From Rapana venosa (lineage: Eukaryota > Mollusca > Gastropoda > Neogastropoda > Muricidae), in assembly GCA_028751875.1 (NCBI GenBank), contig CM054165.1:28866272-28930271 (forward strand): a DNA stretch of 64,000 bases, in the 5' to 3' direction. The notes below the pieces were generated by a model. The model did no database searches and was not told the origin of the DNA. It saw only the letters and a list, made by a program, of their open reading frames with translations. Positions 28,801-42,126 of this stretch are shown piece by piece. Within the stretch, counting starts at the first letter, position 1. Every line of letters starts with the position of its first letter. Both the position numbers and the translations under genes were made by a program.

Positions 28801-31800
28801 AAACTTATGTTGACATAATGGTTATGCTTCTATATAAACCGTCAGGTTGACATAATGTTTATGTTGTCATAAGTCTTACTTGATATAAAACTTATGTTAC
28901 ATATGTTATGGTGTTATAGCACGTTATGTAGACATACTGTTATGGCTTTTATAAACCGTTATGTTTGCCAAATGTTATGGTTTTTTATAATAAAATACGT
29001 GTTATAACACGTTATGTTGTCATCATGTATGGATGTTGTAAACGTTATGTTGACTAAATTTTAGGGCATGTTTATAAACCATTATGTGACAAAATGTTAT
29101 GTTGTCGTAATGTTTCTCCTTGTTATAATTGTTATAATTGGACCAAAATGTATTGAGTTGTTATAAATCGTTATGTTGACATAATGTTATGTTGCTAAAA
29201 ACCGTTTATTTGACATAAAGACTGATGGTTGTTTAGAAAACGTTAGTTGTCATAAAGGTTATAGGAGTTATCAAAACGTAAAATTTACAAAAATTAAGGC
29301 TGTTTATAAAAACGTTATGTTAGACATAATGTTAATTCTGTATGAAACGTTATGTCGAGATAATGTTATGGTTCTTATTAATCGTTATGTTGACATAATG
29401 TTATTGTTGTTATAAATCGTTATGTTAATATAATGTGATGTTGATGTTGACATGATGTTATGGTTGTGATAACACGTTATGTTGACTTGATGTTTTGGTT
29501 CTTATAACACGTAATGTTGACAGAATGTTATGTTCTTATATCACGTTATGTTGACATAATGTTATGGTTGTTATAAAACGTTATGTTGACATAATCTTAT
29601 TGTTGTTATAAAACATTATGTTGACATAATTTTATGGTTGTTATGAAACGTTATGTTGACATTATGTTATGGTTGTTATAACACGTTATGTTGTCTTCAT
29701 GTTATGGTTCTTATAACACGTTATGTTGACAAAATATTATATTGTTATAAAATGTTATGTTGTCATAATGTTATGGTTTTTTTACAACGTTATGGTCACA
29801 TGATGTTATGGTTGTTTTAACACGTTATGTTGACATAATGATATGTTTGTTATAACACGTTTGTTGCAATGAGTTAATGGATATTAAAACAGTTATGTTT
29901 GACAAAATGATATGTTATGATAAAAGTTTATGTTGTCAAAAGTAATGTTGTTAAAAAAACTTATGTTGACGTAATTTCTGGTTGTTATAGAAACGTTATG
30001 TTGACAAAATGTTATGGTTTTTATAAAACGTTATTTGACATAATGTTATGGTTGTTATAAAACGTTATGTTGACATAATGAATATGGTATTAGACAAACG
30101 TTATGTGACATATTGTTATGGATTTGTTCTAAAAATCATTATGTTGACCTAATAGTTCTGTTAAAATAAAACGTAATATTGACATAATCTTATGTTGTTA
30201 AAAACGTATTATGTTTTCATAATAATCCTGTTTTAAAAATGTTAAGATTGACATAATGTTTGTGGATGTATTTAAAAACGTTATGATGACATAATTTGGA
30301 TGTTATAATACTGTTATGTGACATAATGTTATGGTAGTTATAATACGGTAGGTTGACATAAGTATGCTGTTAAACAAGTTATGTTGACAAAATGTTATGT
30401 TGTTATAACACGTTATGTTGACATGTTATGTTGTTAGAACATGTTATCTTGACACAATGTTATGGTTGTTATAAAACGTTATGTTGAAATAATGTTATGG
30501 TTGTTATGAAACGTTATATTGACATAATGTTATGGTTGTTTGAAAACGTTATGTTGACATGATGTTATGGTTGTTATAAAACGTTATGTTGACATGATGT
30601 TATGGTTGTGATAACACGTTATGTTGACATTATGTTATGGTTGTTATAACAAGTTATGTTGACTTGATGTTATGGTTCTTATAACACGTTATGTTGACAT
30701 AATGTTATTTCTTATAACAAGTATGTTTGTCCATAATGTTTGGTATGTTATAAAACGTTAGTGTTGACATAACGATATGGTTGTTATAAAACGTATGTTG
30801 ACATAATGTTATGGTTGCTATAAACCGTTATGTTGACATAATGTTATGGTTGTTATGATGCGCTATATTGCCATAATGTTCAGGTTGCTCTAAAACGTTA
30901 TGCTGACATAATGTTATGGTTGTTATAAAACCTTATGTTTATATAATGTTATGGTTTTTATCAAACGTTATGTTGACATTATGTTGTGGCTTTTATAAAA
31001 CGTTATGTTGACATAATGTTATGGTAGTTATAAAACGTTATGTTCACATAATGTTATTGTTTGGTTATAAAACGTTACGGTTGACATAATTATATTGGTT
31101 GTTAATGAAACGTTATGTTGACATTATGTTATGGTTGTTATAACACGTTATGTTGACTTGATGTTATGGTTCTTATAACACGTTATGTTGACATAATCTT
31201 ATGTTCTTATAACACGTTATGTTGTCATAATGTTATGGTTGTTATAAAACGTTATGTTGACCTAACGTTATGGTAGCTATAAACCGTTATATTGACATAA
31301 TGCTCTGGTTGTAATAAAACGTTTTGTTGTCATAATGTTATAGTTGTTATAAAACGTTATGTTGATATAATGTTATGGTTGTTATAAATCGTTATGTTGA
31401 CATAATGTTATGGTTGCTACAAACCGTTATGTTGACAAATGTTACGGTTTGTAATAAAACGTCTGTTGTCATAATTAATAAGTAGTTATAAAACTTATGT
31501 TGACATAATGTAGGGCTGTTATACAAACGTTATGTTGACTTATCCTATGTTGTTATAACACGTTATGTTGACATGATTTTTCGGTTTTTATAACCACGTT
31601 TTAGTTGACATGATTTATGCTTTTAACAACAAGTTAAGTTTACAAATCGTAAATGTTGTTATAAAATGTAATGATGTCATATGACTATGGTTTGTTTTAC
31701 AACGTTCTGTTACTTGTTTTATGGTTGTTTTAACACATTATGTGACATAATGTAATGGTTTGTTATAACACGTTATGTTGACATGATGATTGGTTGTACT

Positions 31801-34800
31801 ATATACGTTATGTTGACATAACTGGTTATGCTTATAAAACCGTCCATGTAGACAAAAATGATATGGTTGTTTAAAACGTTATGTGACATAATAGTTATGT
31901 TTTTAAAAAAACGTTATGTGAACATAATGTAGATTGCTATAAAACGTATGTTGACATAAGTATGGTTTTATAAAACGTTATGTTGACAGAATGTTATTTT
32001 TGTTATAAAACGTTATGTTGACATAATTTTATGGTTGTTATGAAACGTTATTTTGACATTATGTTATGGTTGTTATAACACGTGATATTGACAAAATGTT
32101 ATGTTGTTATAAAATGTAATGTTGTCATAATGTTATGGTTGTTATAAAACGTTATGTTGACATGATTTTATGGTTGTTATAACACGTTATGTTGACATGA
32201 TGTTATGGTTGTGATAAAACGTTATGTTGACATTATTTTATGGATGTTATAACACGATATGTTGACTTGATGTTATGGTTCTTATAACACGTAATGTTGA
32301 CATAATGTTATGTTCTTATAACACGTTATGTTGTCATAAAGTTTATGTTGTTTTAAAACGTTTGTTGACATCTGTTAGGCTGTTATAAACCGTTTTGTTG
32401 ACATAATGTTGTATGGGTTGTTATAAACGTTATTTGTCAAAATGTTCTACTATTATAAAACTATATGTTGACATAAAAGGTTGTTGGTTTGTTATAAAAC
32501 GTTATGTTAGACATGAATCTCCTGGTTGTTAAAACACGTTATGTTGACAGAGATGTTATGGTTGTTATAACACGTTTTGTGACATGATGTTAAGGCTGTT
32601 ATAACAAGTTTTGGTTGACTTAATCCGTCATGGGTTGTATCAATATAATGTTGACATAATGTCTATGGCTGTTTATACAACGTTCTGTTGACCATATGTA
32701 TAGGGTTGTTATTATAACACCTATGTGGACATAATGTTATGTTGTTTATAAGACGTTAAGTTGACATGATGTTACTGATTGTTATAACCCGTTTATGTTT
32801 TAACAATAATGTTTATGATGTTATAAAACGTTATGTTGACATCAACGTTATTTTGTTATAAAACGTTTTTTGACATAGAGTTATGGTGTTATAAACGTTT
32901 ATGTTGACATAATGTTTACGGCAGTTCTACAGAACGTATGTCACATAATGTTATGGCTGTAATAAAACGTTAATTTAGAATAATGTTTCTGGCGGTTTGA
33001 AACGTTATGTCGAGATAATGTTATGGTTGTTATTAAACATTATGGTTACATATTGTTAATGTGTTACAAAAAAATCGTTATGTTTTAATATACTTCATGG
33101 TTGTATAAAACGTTATGTTGACGTGATGTTTAATGGATGTTATAACACGTCCAAGTTGACATTAATTTCTGGTGTTATAACACGTTTTTGACATAAAGTT
33201 ATTTGTTATAAAACGCATGTTGACATAATGTATGTTGTTATAAAACGTTAAGTTGACATGATATAATGAATGTTATAACACGTTTTGTTGACATGATGTT
33301 TTGGTTGTTATAACACGAGATATTGACAAAATGTTATGTTGTTATAAAATGTAATGCTGTCATAATGTTATCGTTGTTATAAAACGTTATGTTGACATGA
33401 TGTTATGGTTGTTATAAAACGTTATGTTGACATGATGTTATGGTTGTTTGAAAACGTTAAGTTGACATGATGTTATGGTTGTTATAAAACGTTATGTTGA
33501 CATGATGTTATGGTTGTGATAACACGTTATGTTGACATTATGTTATGGTTGTTATTAAAGGTATGTTGACATAATGTTATGGTTGTTGTAAAACGTTATG
33601 TTGACATAATGTTATTGTTGTTATAAAACGTTATGTTGACATAATTTTATGGTTGTTATGAAACGTGATGTGACATTATGTATGGTGTTATAACACGTTA
33701 AGTGACTCGATGTTAAGGTTCCTTCCTATACACGTTATGTTTGACATAATGAGTCATGTTCTTATAACACGTTATGTTGACATAATGTTATGGTTGTTAT
33801 AAAACGTTATGTTGACATAACGTTATGGTTGTTATAACACGTCATGTTGACATAATGTTATGGTTGTTATAAAACGTTATGTTTACATAATAATATGGTT
33901 ATTATAAAACGTTATCTTGACATAATGTTTCAGTTGTTATAAAACATTATGCTGACATAATGTTCTGGTTGTTTTAAAACGTTATGTTGAGATGATATTA
34001 TGGTTGTTATAACACGTTATGTTGACATAATGTTATGGTGTATAAACACGTTTTTTGACATGAATTTATGGTTGTATTAACACGTTATGTTGACAAAATG
34101 TTATGTTGTTATAAAATGTTATGTTGTCATAATATTATGGTTGTTTTACAACGTTATGTTCACATGATGTTATGGTTGTTTTAACACGTTATGTTGACAT
34201 AATGTTATGGTTGTTATAACACGTTTTGTTGACATGATGTTATGGTTATTATAACAGGTTATGTTGACAAAATGTTATGTTTTGATAAAGTTATGTTGTC
34301 AAAATGTAATGGTTGTTAAAATACGTTATGTTGACGTAATGTTCTGGTTGTTATAAAACGTTATGTTGACAAAATGTTATGGTTTTTAATAAAACTTATT
34401 TGACATAAGTTATGGTTGTTATAAAACCGTTTAGGTTGAACATAAGGATAAGTTGTTATAAAACGTTATGTTGACATAATGTTTGGTTGTTTATAAATCA
34501 TTATGTTAGACATAATGTTTATAGGTTATAATAAAACGTTATATGACATAAATCTTATGGTTGTATAAAACGTTATGTGTCATATAACCATTTGTTAAAA
34601 AAGGAGCTATTGACATAATGTTGTGATTGTTATAAAACGTATGATGACCATAAAGTTAGGATGTTAAACAACGTTATGTTGACATAAGTTATGGTTGTTA
34701 TAATACGGAAAGTTAACATAATGTTTATGCTGTTATAAACACGTTAATTTGACAAAATCTTATGTTGTTCTAACACGTTATTTGACATGTTATTTTGTTA

Positions 34801-37800
34801 GAACACGTTAACTGACACAATGATATGTTGTTATAAAACGTTCTGTTGACAATAATTTATGTTGTTATAAAACGTTGTGTGACATACTGTTTTTGGTGTT
34901 ATAAAACGTTATGTTGATATAATTTTATGTTGTTATGAAACGTTATGTGGACATAATGTTATGGTTGGTATAAAACGTTATGTTGACTTAGTGTTATGGT
35001 TGTTATAACACGTTATGTTGACATAATGTTATGGTTGTTTGAAAACGTTATGTTGACATAATGTTATGGTTGCTATAAAACGTTATGTTGACATAATGAT
35101 ATGGTTGTTATAAAACGTTATGTTGACATAATGTTATGGTTGTTATAAAACGTTATGTTGACATAATGTTATGGTTGTTATAACACGTTATGTTGACATA
35201 ATGTTATGGTTTTTTATAAACGTTATTTGACATAATGTTATGGTTATTAATCGTTATGTGACAAAGTTCTGGTTGTTAAAAAACGTAATGTTAACATAAT
35301 GTTATGTTGTTATAAAACCGTTAATGATTGACATATGAATGGCTGTTATAAAAGTTTATGTTGACATTATGTTATGGTTATATAAACGTTAATGTTGACA
35401 AAATGTTATGAAATGTTATAAAATGCTATGTTGACCATAATGTTATGGTGTTTGTTAGAAATCGATATCTTTGACATAAGGTTATGGTTTATTAGAAGCG
35501 TTAAGTTACATGAGGGTATGGTTGGTATAACACGTAAGCTGTTATGTGTTAGGTTGTATACACGTTATGTTGACAAAATGTTATCGTTATGTTATAACAC
35601 GTTATTAACCTGATGTTAATGGTTTTGTTATAACACGTTATGTTGACTATTATGTTTTTGATTGTATATAAAAAAAGTTAGTCTACAAAATAATGTGGTT
35701 GTTATAAAACGTTTTATTTTGACAATAATGTTTCGGTGTTATAAAAACATTAGTTGCATAAGTTATGGTTGTTTTAAAACGTTATGTTGACATGATGTTA
35801 TGGTTGTTATAACACGTTATGTTGACATAATGTTATGGTTGTTGTAACACGTTTTGTTGACATGATGTTATGGTTGTTATAACACGTTAAGTTGACAAAA
35901 TGTTATGTTGTTATAAAATGTTATGTTGTCATAATGTTACGGTTGTTAAAATACGTTATGTTGACATAATGTTTTAGTTGTTATAAAACGTTATGTTGAA
36001 AAAATGTTATGGTTGTTATAAAACGTTATGATGACATAATGTTATGGTTGTTATAAAACGATATGTTGAAATAATGTTATGGTTGTTATAAAACGTTATG
36101 TGACCCTAATGTATTATTATAACAAACTTTATGTTGACATAATCTTAGTGTTGTTATAAAACGTTATGTTGTCATAATAGTCCTGTTGTTATAAAAGGTT
36201 ATGTTGACATAATGTTATGGTTGTTATAAAACGTTATGTTGACATAATGTTATAGTTGTTATGAAACGTTATGTTGACATAGATTTATGGTTGTTATACT
36301 ACTTTATGTTAACATAATGTTATGGTTTTTATAATCGTTATGTTGACATAATGTTATGCTTTTTATAAATCGTTATGTTGACATAATGTTCTGGTTGTTA
36401 TAAAACTTTATATAAACATAATGTTATGGTTGTTATGAAACGTTATGTTGACATTATGTTATTGCTGTTATAACACGTTATGTTGACATAATGTTATGGT
36501 TATTATAAAACGTTATGTTGACATAATGTTATTGTTGTTATAAAATGCTATGTTGACATACTGTTATGGTTGTTAGAAAACGATATCTTGACATATTGTT
36601 ATGGTTATTAGAAAGCGTTATGTTGACATGATGTTATGGTTGTTCTAACACGTTTTGATGACATGATGTTATGGTTGTTATAACACGTTTGGTTGACATG
36701 ATGTAATGGTTGTTATAACACGTTATGTTGACAAAATGTTATGTTGTTATAAACTGTTATGATGACATGATGTTATTGTTGTTATAAAACCTTATGTTGA
36801 AATAATTTTATGGTTGTTATAAAACGTTTTGTTGACATAATGTTATGGTTGTTATAAAACGTTTTCTTGACATGATGTTATGGTTGTTATAACACGTTAT
36901 GTTGACAAAATGTTTTGTTGTTATAAAATTTTATGTTGTCATATTGTTATGGTTGTTATAAAACGTTATGTTGACATAATGTTATGGTTGTTATAAAACG
37001 TTATGTTGACATAATGTTATTGTTGTTGTAAAACGTTATGTTGCCATAATGTTATGGTTGTTATAATACGTTATGTTGGCATAATGTTGTGTTGTTATAA
37101 CACGTTATGTTAACATGATGTTGTTGTTGTTATAACACGTGATGTTGTCATAATGTTATGGTCGTTATAAAAAGTTGTGTTGAAATAAAGTTACGGTTAT
37201 TAAAAAAACTTTTATGCGTTGAAAATAAAATAATGGTTGTAATAAAAACGTTTATGATGCCATAATGTTATGGTTCTTATAACACGTTATGTTGACCTAA
37301 TTTATGTTAATAGAACACGATTTTGTTGACCTAATGGTAAGGTTGTTATAAAACGTTATGTTGTCATAATGTTATGGTTGTTATAATACGTTATGTTGAC
37401 TTGATGTTATAGTTGTTATAACACGTTATGTTGACATGATTTTATGGTTGTTATAACACGTTATGTTGACATATTGTTATGGTTGTTATAAAACGTTATG
37501 TTACATAATAATATGGTTGTTATAAAACGTTATGTTAACATAATGTTTCGGTTGTTATAAAACATTATGTTGATACAATGTTATGGTTGTTTTAAAGCGT
37601 TATGTTGAAATAATGTTATGGTTGTTATAACACGTTACGTTGACATAATGTTATGGTTGTTATAACACGTTTTGTTGACATGATGTTATGGTTGTTTTAA
37701 CACGTTATGTTGGCAAAAAGTTAATGTTGTTATAAAATTTATGTTGTCATAATGTAATTGTTCTTTTAAAACGTATGTTGACATGATTGTTATGGTTGTC

Positions 37801-38035
37801 TAATAATACGTTATGTTGACACAAATTGATTGTTGTTATACACGTTTTGTTGACATGACTTATGGTTTTTATAACCGTTATGTTGAACAAAAGTTGGTGT
37901 TGTTATAAAATGTTAGTTTCATAATGTTATGGTTGTTAAAACGACGTATTTGACAATAATGTTCTGGATGTTATGAAACGTTAAGTTACATAATGTTATG
38001 TTTGTTATAAACGTTGTGTTGACATAACTTTTTGG
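22865..38035 (-). repeat. 35-bp satellite array, reverse block
   Basis: The same monomer as the preceding block, inverted: here the + strand reads GTTGACATAATGTTATGG and then TTGTTATAAAACGTTAT. Clean stretches (25,440-26,200, 36,170-37,100) are mixed with indel-rich ones (22,870-23,860, 24,220-25,440, 28,200-29,350, 31,430-31,980, 32,330-33,260, 34,380-34,900). Variants such as GTTTTAATTCG and GAGATGATG are frequent here but I did not find their mirror images in the forward block. A higher-order repeat is visible at 23,930-27,560. Confidence 0.97.
23930..27560 (-). repeat. Higher-order repeat of the satellite, about 1,368 bp (39 monomers)
   Basis: Three tandem blocks share the ordered variants TTATTTAAAACG-like, GAGATGATG, GTTGTTTTTATG, TTTTGGTTGTAATAAAA, GCTATAAACCG and GTTTTAATTCG. 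The landmark TGTTTTGGTT lies at 24,111, 25,481 and 26,848 (offsets 1,370 and 1,367), and another landmark pair is 2,736 bp apart. 39 x 35 = 1,365, so this is a 39-mer higher-order repeat. Parts of copies 1 and 3 are indel-rich compared with copy 2. Confidence 0.8.
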
Positions 38036-39226
38036 ATCCATAACATTAAGACAACCATAACGGTTATAAGAGACATAACATTATGTCAACATAACGTGTT
38101 ATAAGACCCATAACATCAAGTTAACACAACGTGTTATAAAAACCATAACATAATGTCAACATGTTTCATGACAACAATAACATTATGTCAACATAACGTT
38201 TTATAACAACATAAACATTATGTCAACATAACGTGTTATAACTCCCATAACATTATGTCATCATAACGTTCTATAACAACCATAACATTTTGTCAACATG
38301 ACGGTTTTTAGCAACCATAACATTATGTCAACTTAACGATTTATCACAACATAACGTTTTATAACAACCATAACATTATGTCAACACAACGGTATATAAA
38401 AGCCATAACATTATGACAACATAACGTGTTATAAGAACATAACATTATCTCCACATAACGTGTTATAAGAACCATAACATCAAGTCATTATATCGTGTAA
38501 TAACAACCATAACATAATGTCTACAAAACGTGTTATCACAACCATAACATCATGCCAACATTACGTTTTTTAACAACCATAACATAATGTCAACATAACG
38601 TTTTATAACAACCATAACATTATGACAAGATAACATTTTCGAAAAACACAACATTTTGTCAATATAACGTGTTATAACACCATAACATCATGTCAACATA
38701 ACGTGTTATAACAACCATAACATAATGTCAACATAACGTGTTATAACAACCATAACATCATGTCAACATAACGTTTTATAAAAACCACAACATTATGTCA
38801 ACATAATGTTTTATAACAAGCATAACATTATGTCAACATAACGATTTATAACAATCATAACATTATGTCAACATAACGATTTATAACAACCATAACATTA
38901 TGTCAACATAACGTTTAATAACAACCATAACATTATCTCGACATAACGTGTCATAACAGCCATAACATTATGTCAACAAAACGTTATATAACAGCCATAA
39001 CATTATGTCAACATAACGTTTTATAACAACTATAACATTATGACAACATAACGTTTTATAACAACCATAACATTATGTCAACATAACGGTTTATAGCAAC
39101 CATAACATTATGTCAACATAACAATTATATAACAACCAAAACATTATGTCAACATAACGTTTTATAAAACAACTATAAACATTATACCACATACGTTTTA
39201 TTAACCACCATAACATTATGTAAACA
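38036..39226 (+). repeat. 35-bp satellite array, short forward block
   Basis: A 1.19-kb return to forward orientation. The series of monomer variants at 38,625-39,226 follows that at about 22,261-22,864 in register (for example the unusual AAGATAACATTTTCG unit at 38,628, compared with 22,263). The units near 38,386-38,540 resemble those near 9,930-10,110, including the GGTATATAAAAGCCAT variant and CAAGTCATTATATCG. Confidence 0.95.
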
Positions 39227-40389
39227 TGTGACAAGGTCTTATGGTATTTTTAAGAAACTTATGTTGAGTAAAATATATGGTTGTTATAAATCGTTATTTT
39301 GACAAAAGTTTATGGCTGTTATAAAACCGTTATGTTGCCATAATGGGTATGTCTATTCTGAAACATTAAGTTGACATAATGTTATGGTTTTATAAACGTT
39401 TATGTTCTCATAAGTATGAATTGTTTTAAAACGTAGTTGAATGATGTATGGTTTGTTAACAACACGTTATGTCCTCAAATTGATGTTGTGGTTTCTTATA
39501 ACGCGTAATTTGAACATAATGTTATGTTCAAATAACACTTATGTTGTCATAATGTTATGTTGTTAGTAAACGATATGTTGACATAATCTATGGATCTTAT
39601 AAAACGTTATGTTGACTAATGTTATAGTTCATTTATAACCGTTATGTTGACTATTGATATGGTTCCTTATAAAACGTTATGTTGACATAATGTTATAGTT
39701 TTATTATAAACCGTTTTGTTGACATAATGATATGTTTTTTAAAAAAAACGATTATGTTGACATAATGTTTACATGCTGTGTATGAAACGTTATGTCGACA
39801 TAATGTTAAGGTTTGTTATTACACGTTATGTTGCCATATGTTTATATTTGTTCTAAATCGTTATGTGACTTAATGTTATGGTTCTTTATATCGTTTATGT
39901 TGAACAAAAATCTATTGTGTTATAAAACAAATATGCCATAATGTTAGTTGTTATAAAACGTATGTTGACATAATGTTTTTGTTTTTTATAACAGTTATTT
40001 TTGACATAATGTTATGGTTTTTTAAATAACGTAATTTTTGACATAATGTTATGGTTTTTAAAAAAATTTATGTTAACATAATGTTATGTGTTATAACAAG
40101 TTATTTGAAAAAATGTTATGTTTTTAGAACACTTTATGTTGAATAATGTTATGTTTTTAAACACGTTATATTGACAAAAGTTATTGTTGTTCTAAAACGT
40201 TATGTTAAATGCAGGTTGTTATAAAACTTATGTTGTAAAATTTGGCGTTATTAAACGTTGTTTTTACATTTTTGGCTTTTACAAAAACGTTTGTTGACGT
40301 AAATTTATGGTTATTAAAAACTTGGGTTTTACTAATTTTATGTTTTTTTTAAAATCGTTATGTTGACTAATTTTTTGGTTGTTAAAAAC
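39227..40389 (-). repeat. 35-bp satellite array, terminal reverse block
   Basis: Last stretch of the satellite, inverted again. It is identical to 22,865-23,616 up to about 39,978 and then becomes very indel-rich (40,080-40,389), with monomers shortened to about 28-33 bp. It stops at about 40,389, directly against coding-derived sequence of an RTE-like retrotransposon, with no intervening unique DNA. Confidence 0.92.
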
Positions 40390-40533
40390 ATATCTCCCAC
40401 CCCTGTACCTTCTCTCCAAATTGCAGTCGGGGCCCCAGATTCACAGGCTACAGAAATATGGAATGACAAGGGAGCGCATTAGTCTGATTTGGAGATCATG
40501 AGATATTTTTACTCTCCAGATGGGTTTAGTTTT

Positions 40534-41816
40534 TTACAAAAAATTTTTGTCTGTGCGGTCCGCAACTACTTCTGGTTGGATCCCTGGGCTGATACAATGG
40601 CTCCCCCGGGACTTGAAGCTTTGAACTGTTTCCAGCTTCTGGTCATTAACCCTGATATCAGTGCTAATGCCGTTGGTGTTATTAGTCATCAGTTTGGTCT
40701 TCTCTGCACTGATTTCCATGCCGTATGTTTTGGAGGCCTTATCAAGTGTTCTGTTAGGCTGGCAAGCTCTTTTTCTGATCCTGCTATTCCATCAATGTCA
40801 TCTGCGAAGCGGAGGTTTGTGATCGTTCTGCCACCAATGCTGACTGATCCTTCATGATGTTCCAGTGCATCAGCCATGATTCTCTCAAGGAAGATGTTGA
40901 AAAGAGTAGGTGAGAGTAGACAGCCCTGCCTTACTCCAACTGTTGTTCGAAACCATTCTCCAATGTTGTTGTTGTAGTACACTGCACTGGTGGCCTCGCT
41001 GTACAGCCACACCCTGTCAAATGCCTTCTTAAAATCGATAAATACGTGGTAAAGGTCTTGTTGATGTTGAAGGTACCGCTCACATAGTATTCTGAGGTTG
41101 AATATCTGTTCGGTTGTGCTGCGCCCTGCTCTGAAACCTGCTTGTTCCTCAGCAATGATGGTCTCTGCTTGTGGCTTCAGTCTATTCAATATTATCTGCA
41201 GCATGACCTTGCTTGGGTGGCATATGAGGCTGATTGTGCGGTAATTATGGCATTGTTGTAGATTTCCTTTCTTGGGGAGGGTGATGATGAGTGACTGTGT
41301 CCATGGTGTTGGCCATTTTCCTGTCTGCCAGATCTTGTTGCAGATTCTTAGTAGGGCGCTGATTATGGCTTCCCCTCCAGCTTGAACCAACTCAGCTGGA
41401 ATGTTGTCAGCCCCTGCTGACTTTCCCTTTTTCAGGGATCTGACTGCTGTTTCCACTTCTTCTCGGAGGATAGGGTGACTGTCTGTGTCTTTGCTTGCTG
41501 GTACATTAAGGACATCTGGATCTCCTGCGGTTCTATAGTTATACAGGTCGGAGCAGTATTCTGTCCATCTGTTCAGAATATCCTGGTCGTCAGTGAGACA
41601 CTTCCCATTTTTGTCTTGGATTGTTAAACCTTTTCCCTGTTTTGTGCTAGTCAGGTCTTTCACCATCTGATATGCTTTCTTGCTATTGTTTTTCTTGATG
41701 TTCTCTTCAATGTCTTGGCACTGTTCACCGATCCATTTCTCTTTTGCCTCCGTCATGGACTTCCTGATTCTTTTGTTGACTGCCCTATATTGTTCTGCTC
41801 TTTCTTTTTGTTTCAT
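40534..41816 (-). pseudogene. Reverse transcriptase domain of the RTE-like element
   Basis: An open stretch of 375 codons (41,816-40,689) plus a frame-shifted continuation to 40,534 make up the polymerase. Visible motifs are KKGKSAGADNIPAEL (129-143), LPKKGNLQQCHNYRTISL, EEQAGFRAGRST, motif A VFIDFKKAFD (258-267, Asp261), motif B VRQGCLLSPTLFN, and motif C FADD (337-340). After FDRVW (266-270) the sequence jumps straight to YSEATSAVYY. The family normally has about two dozen residues there, so a deletion of about 70 bp that kept the frame is likely (family knowledge). A one-base loss near 40,747 shifts the frame; the next segment reads MEISAEKTKLM. The upstream part of the same protein (42,123-41,785, including MMMTFRLRLQK) is in a third phase. 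Confidence 0.9.
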
Positions 41817-42126
41817 TTTTCTTTTTCTTCAACTCTCTACGCTTGTCGCATAGTTGTAGGATGTTAGGTGTGACCCATGGTTTTTTGACTGGTCGGTGTT
41901 TGCCAAGAAGCTCGCTTGCTGTTTCAGTCACTGCTGTATTGAAACTATTCGTCAGTGTATCTATGTCTGAGTCTATCACAGTGAGTGCTGCAAACTTTCC
42001 ACCTATCCTTGCTTGAAAAATTTCTAATACCTCTGGGTCCTTCAGCTTCTCGAGGTCAAATTTGATCCTGATGTTGTTCGGCTTGTGGATTTTCTGTAGA
42101 CGTAGTCGGAAAGTCATCATCACAAG

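Noticed and set aside
1..40389. CRISPR array or bacterial iterons, because of the ~35-bp period
   Set aside because: There are no unique spacers: the monomers abut directly, run for 40 kb, and change orientation. The context is eukaryotic.
1..40389. Telomeric repeat or CENP-B-box satellite
   Set aside because: No TTAGGG-type units, and no sequence resembling a CENP-B box in the monomer.
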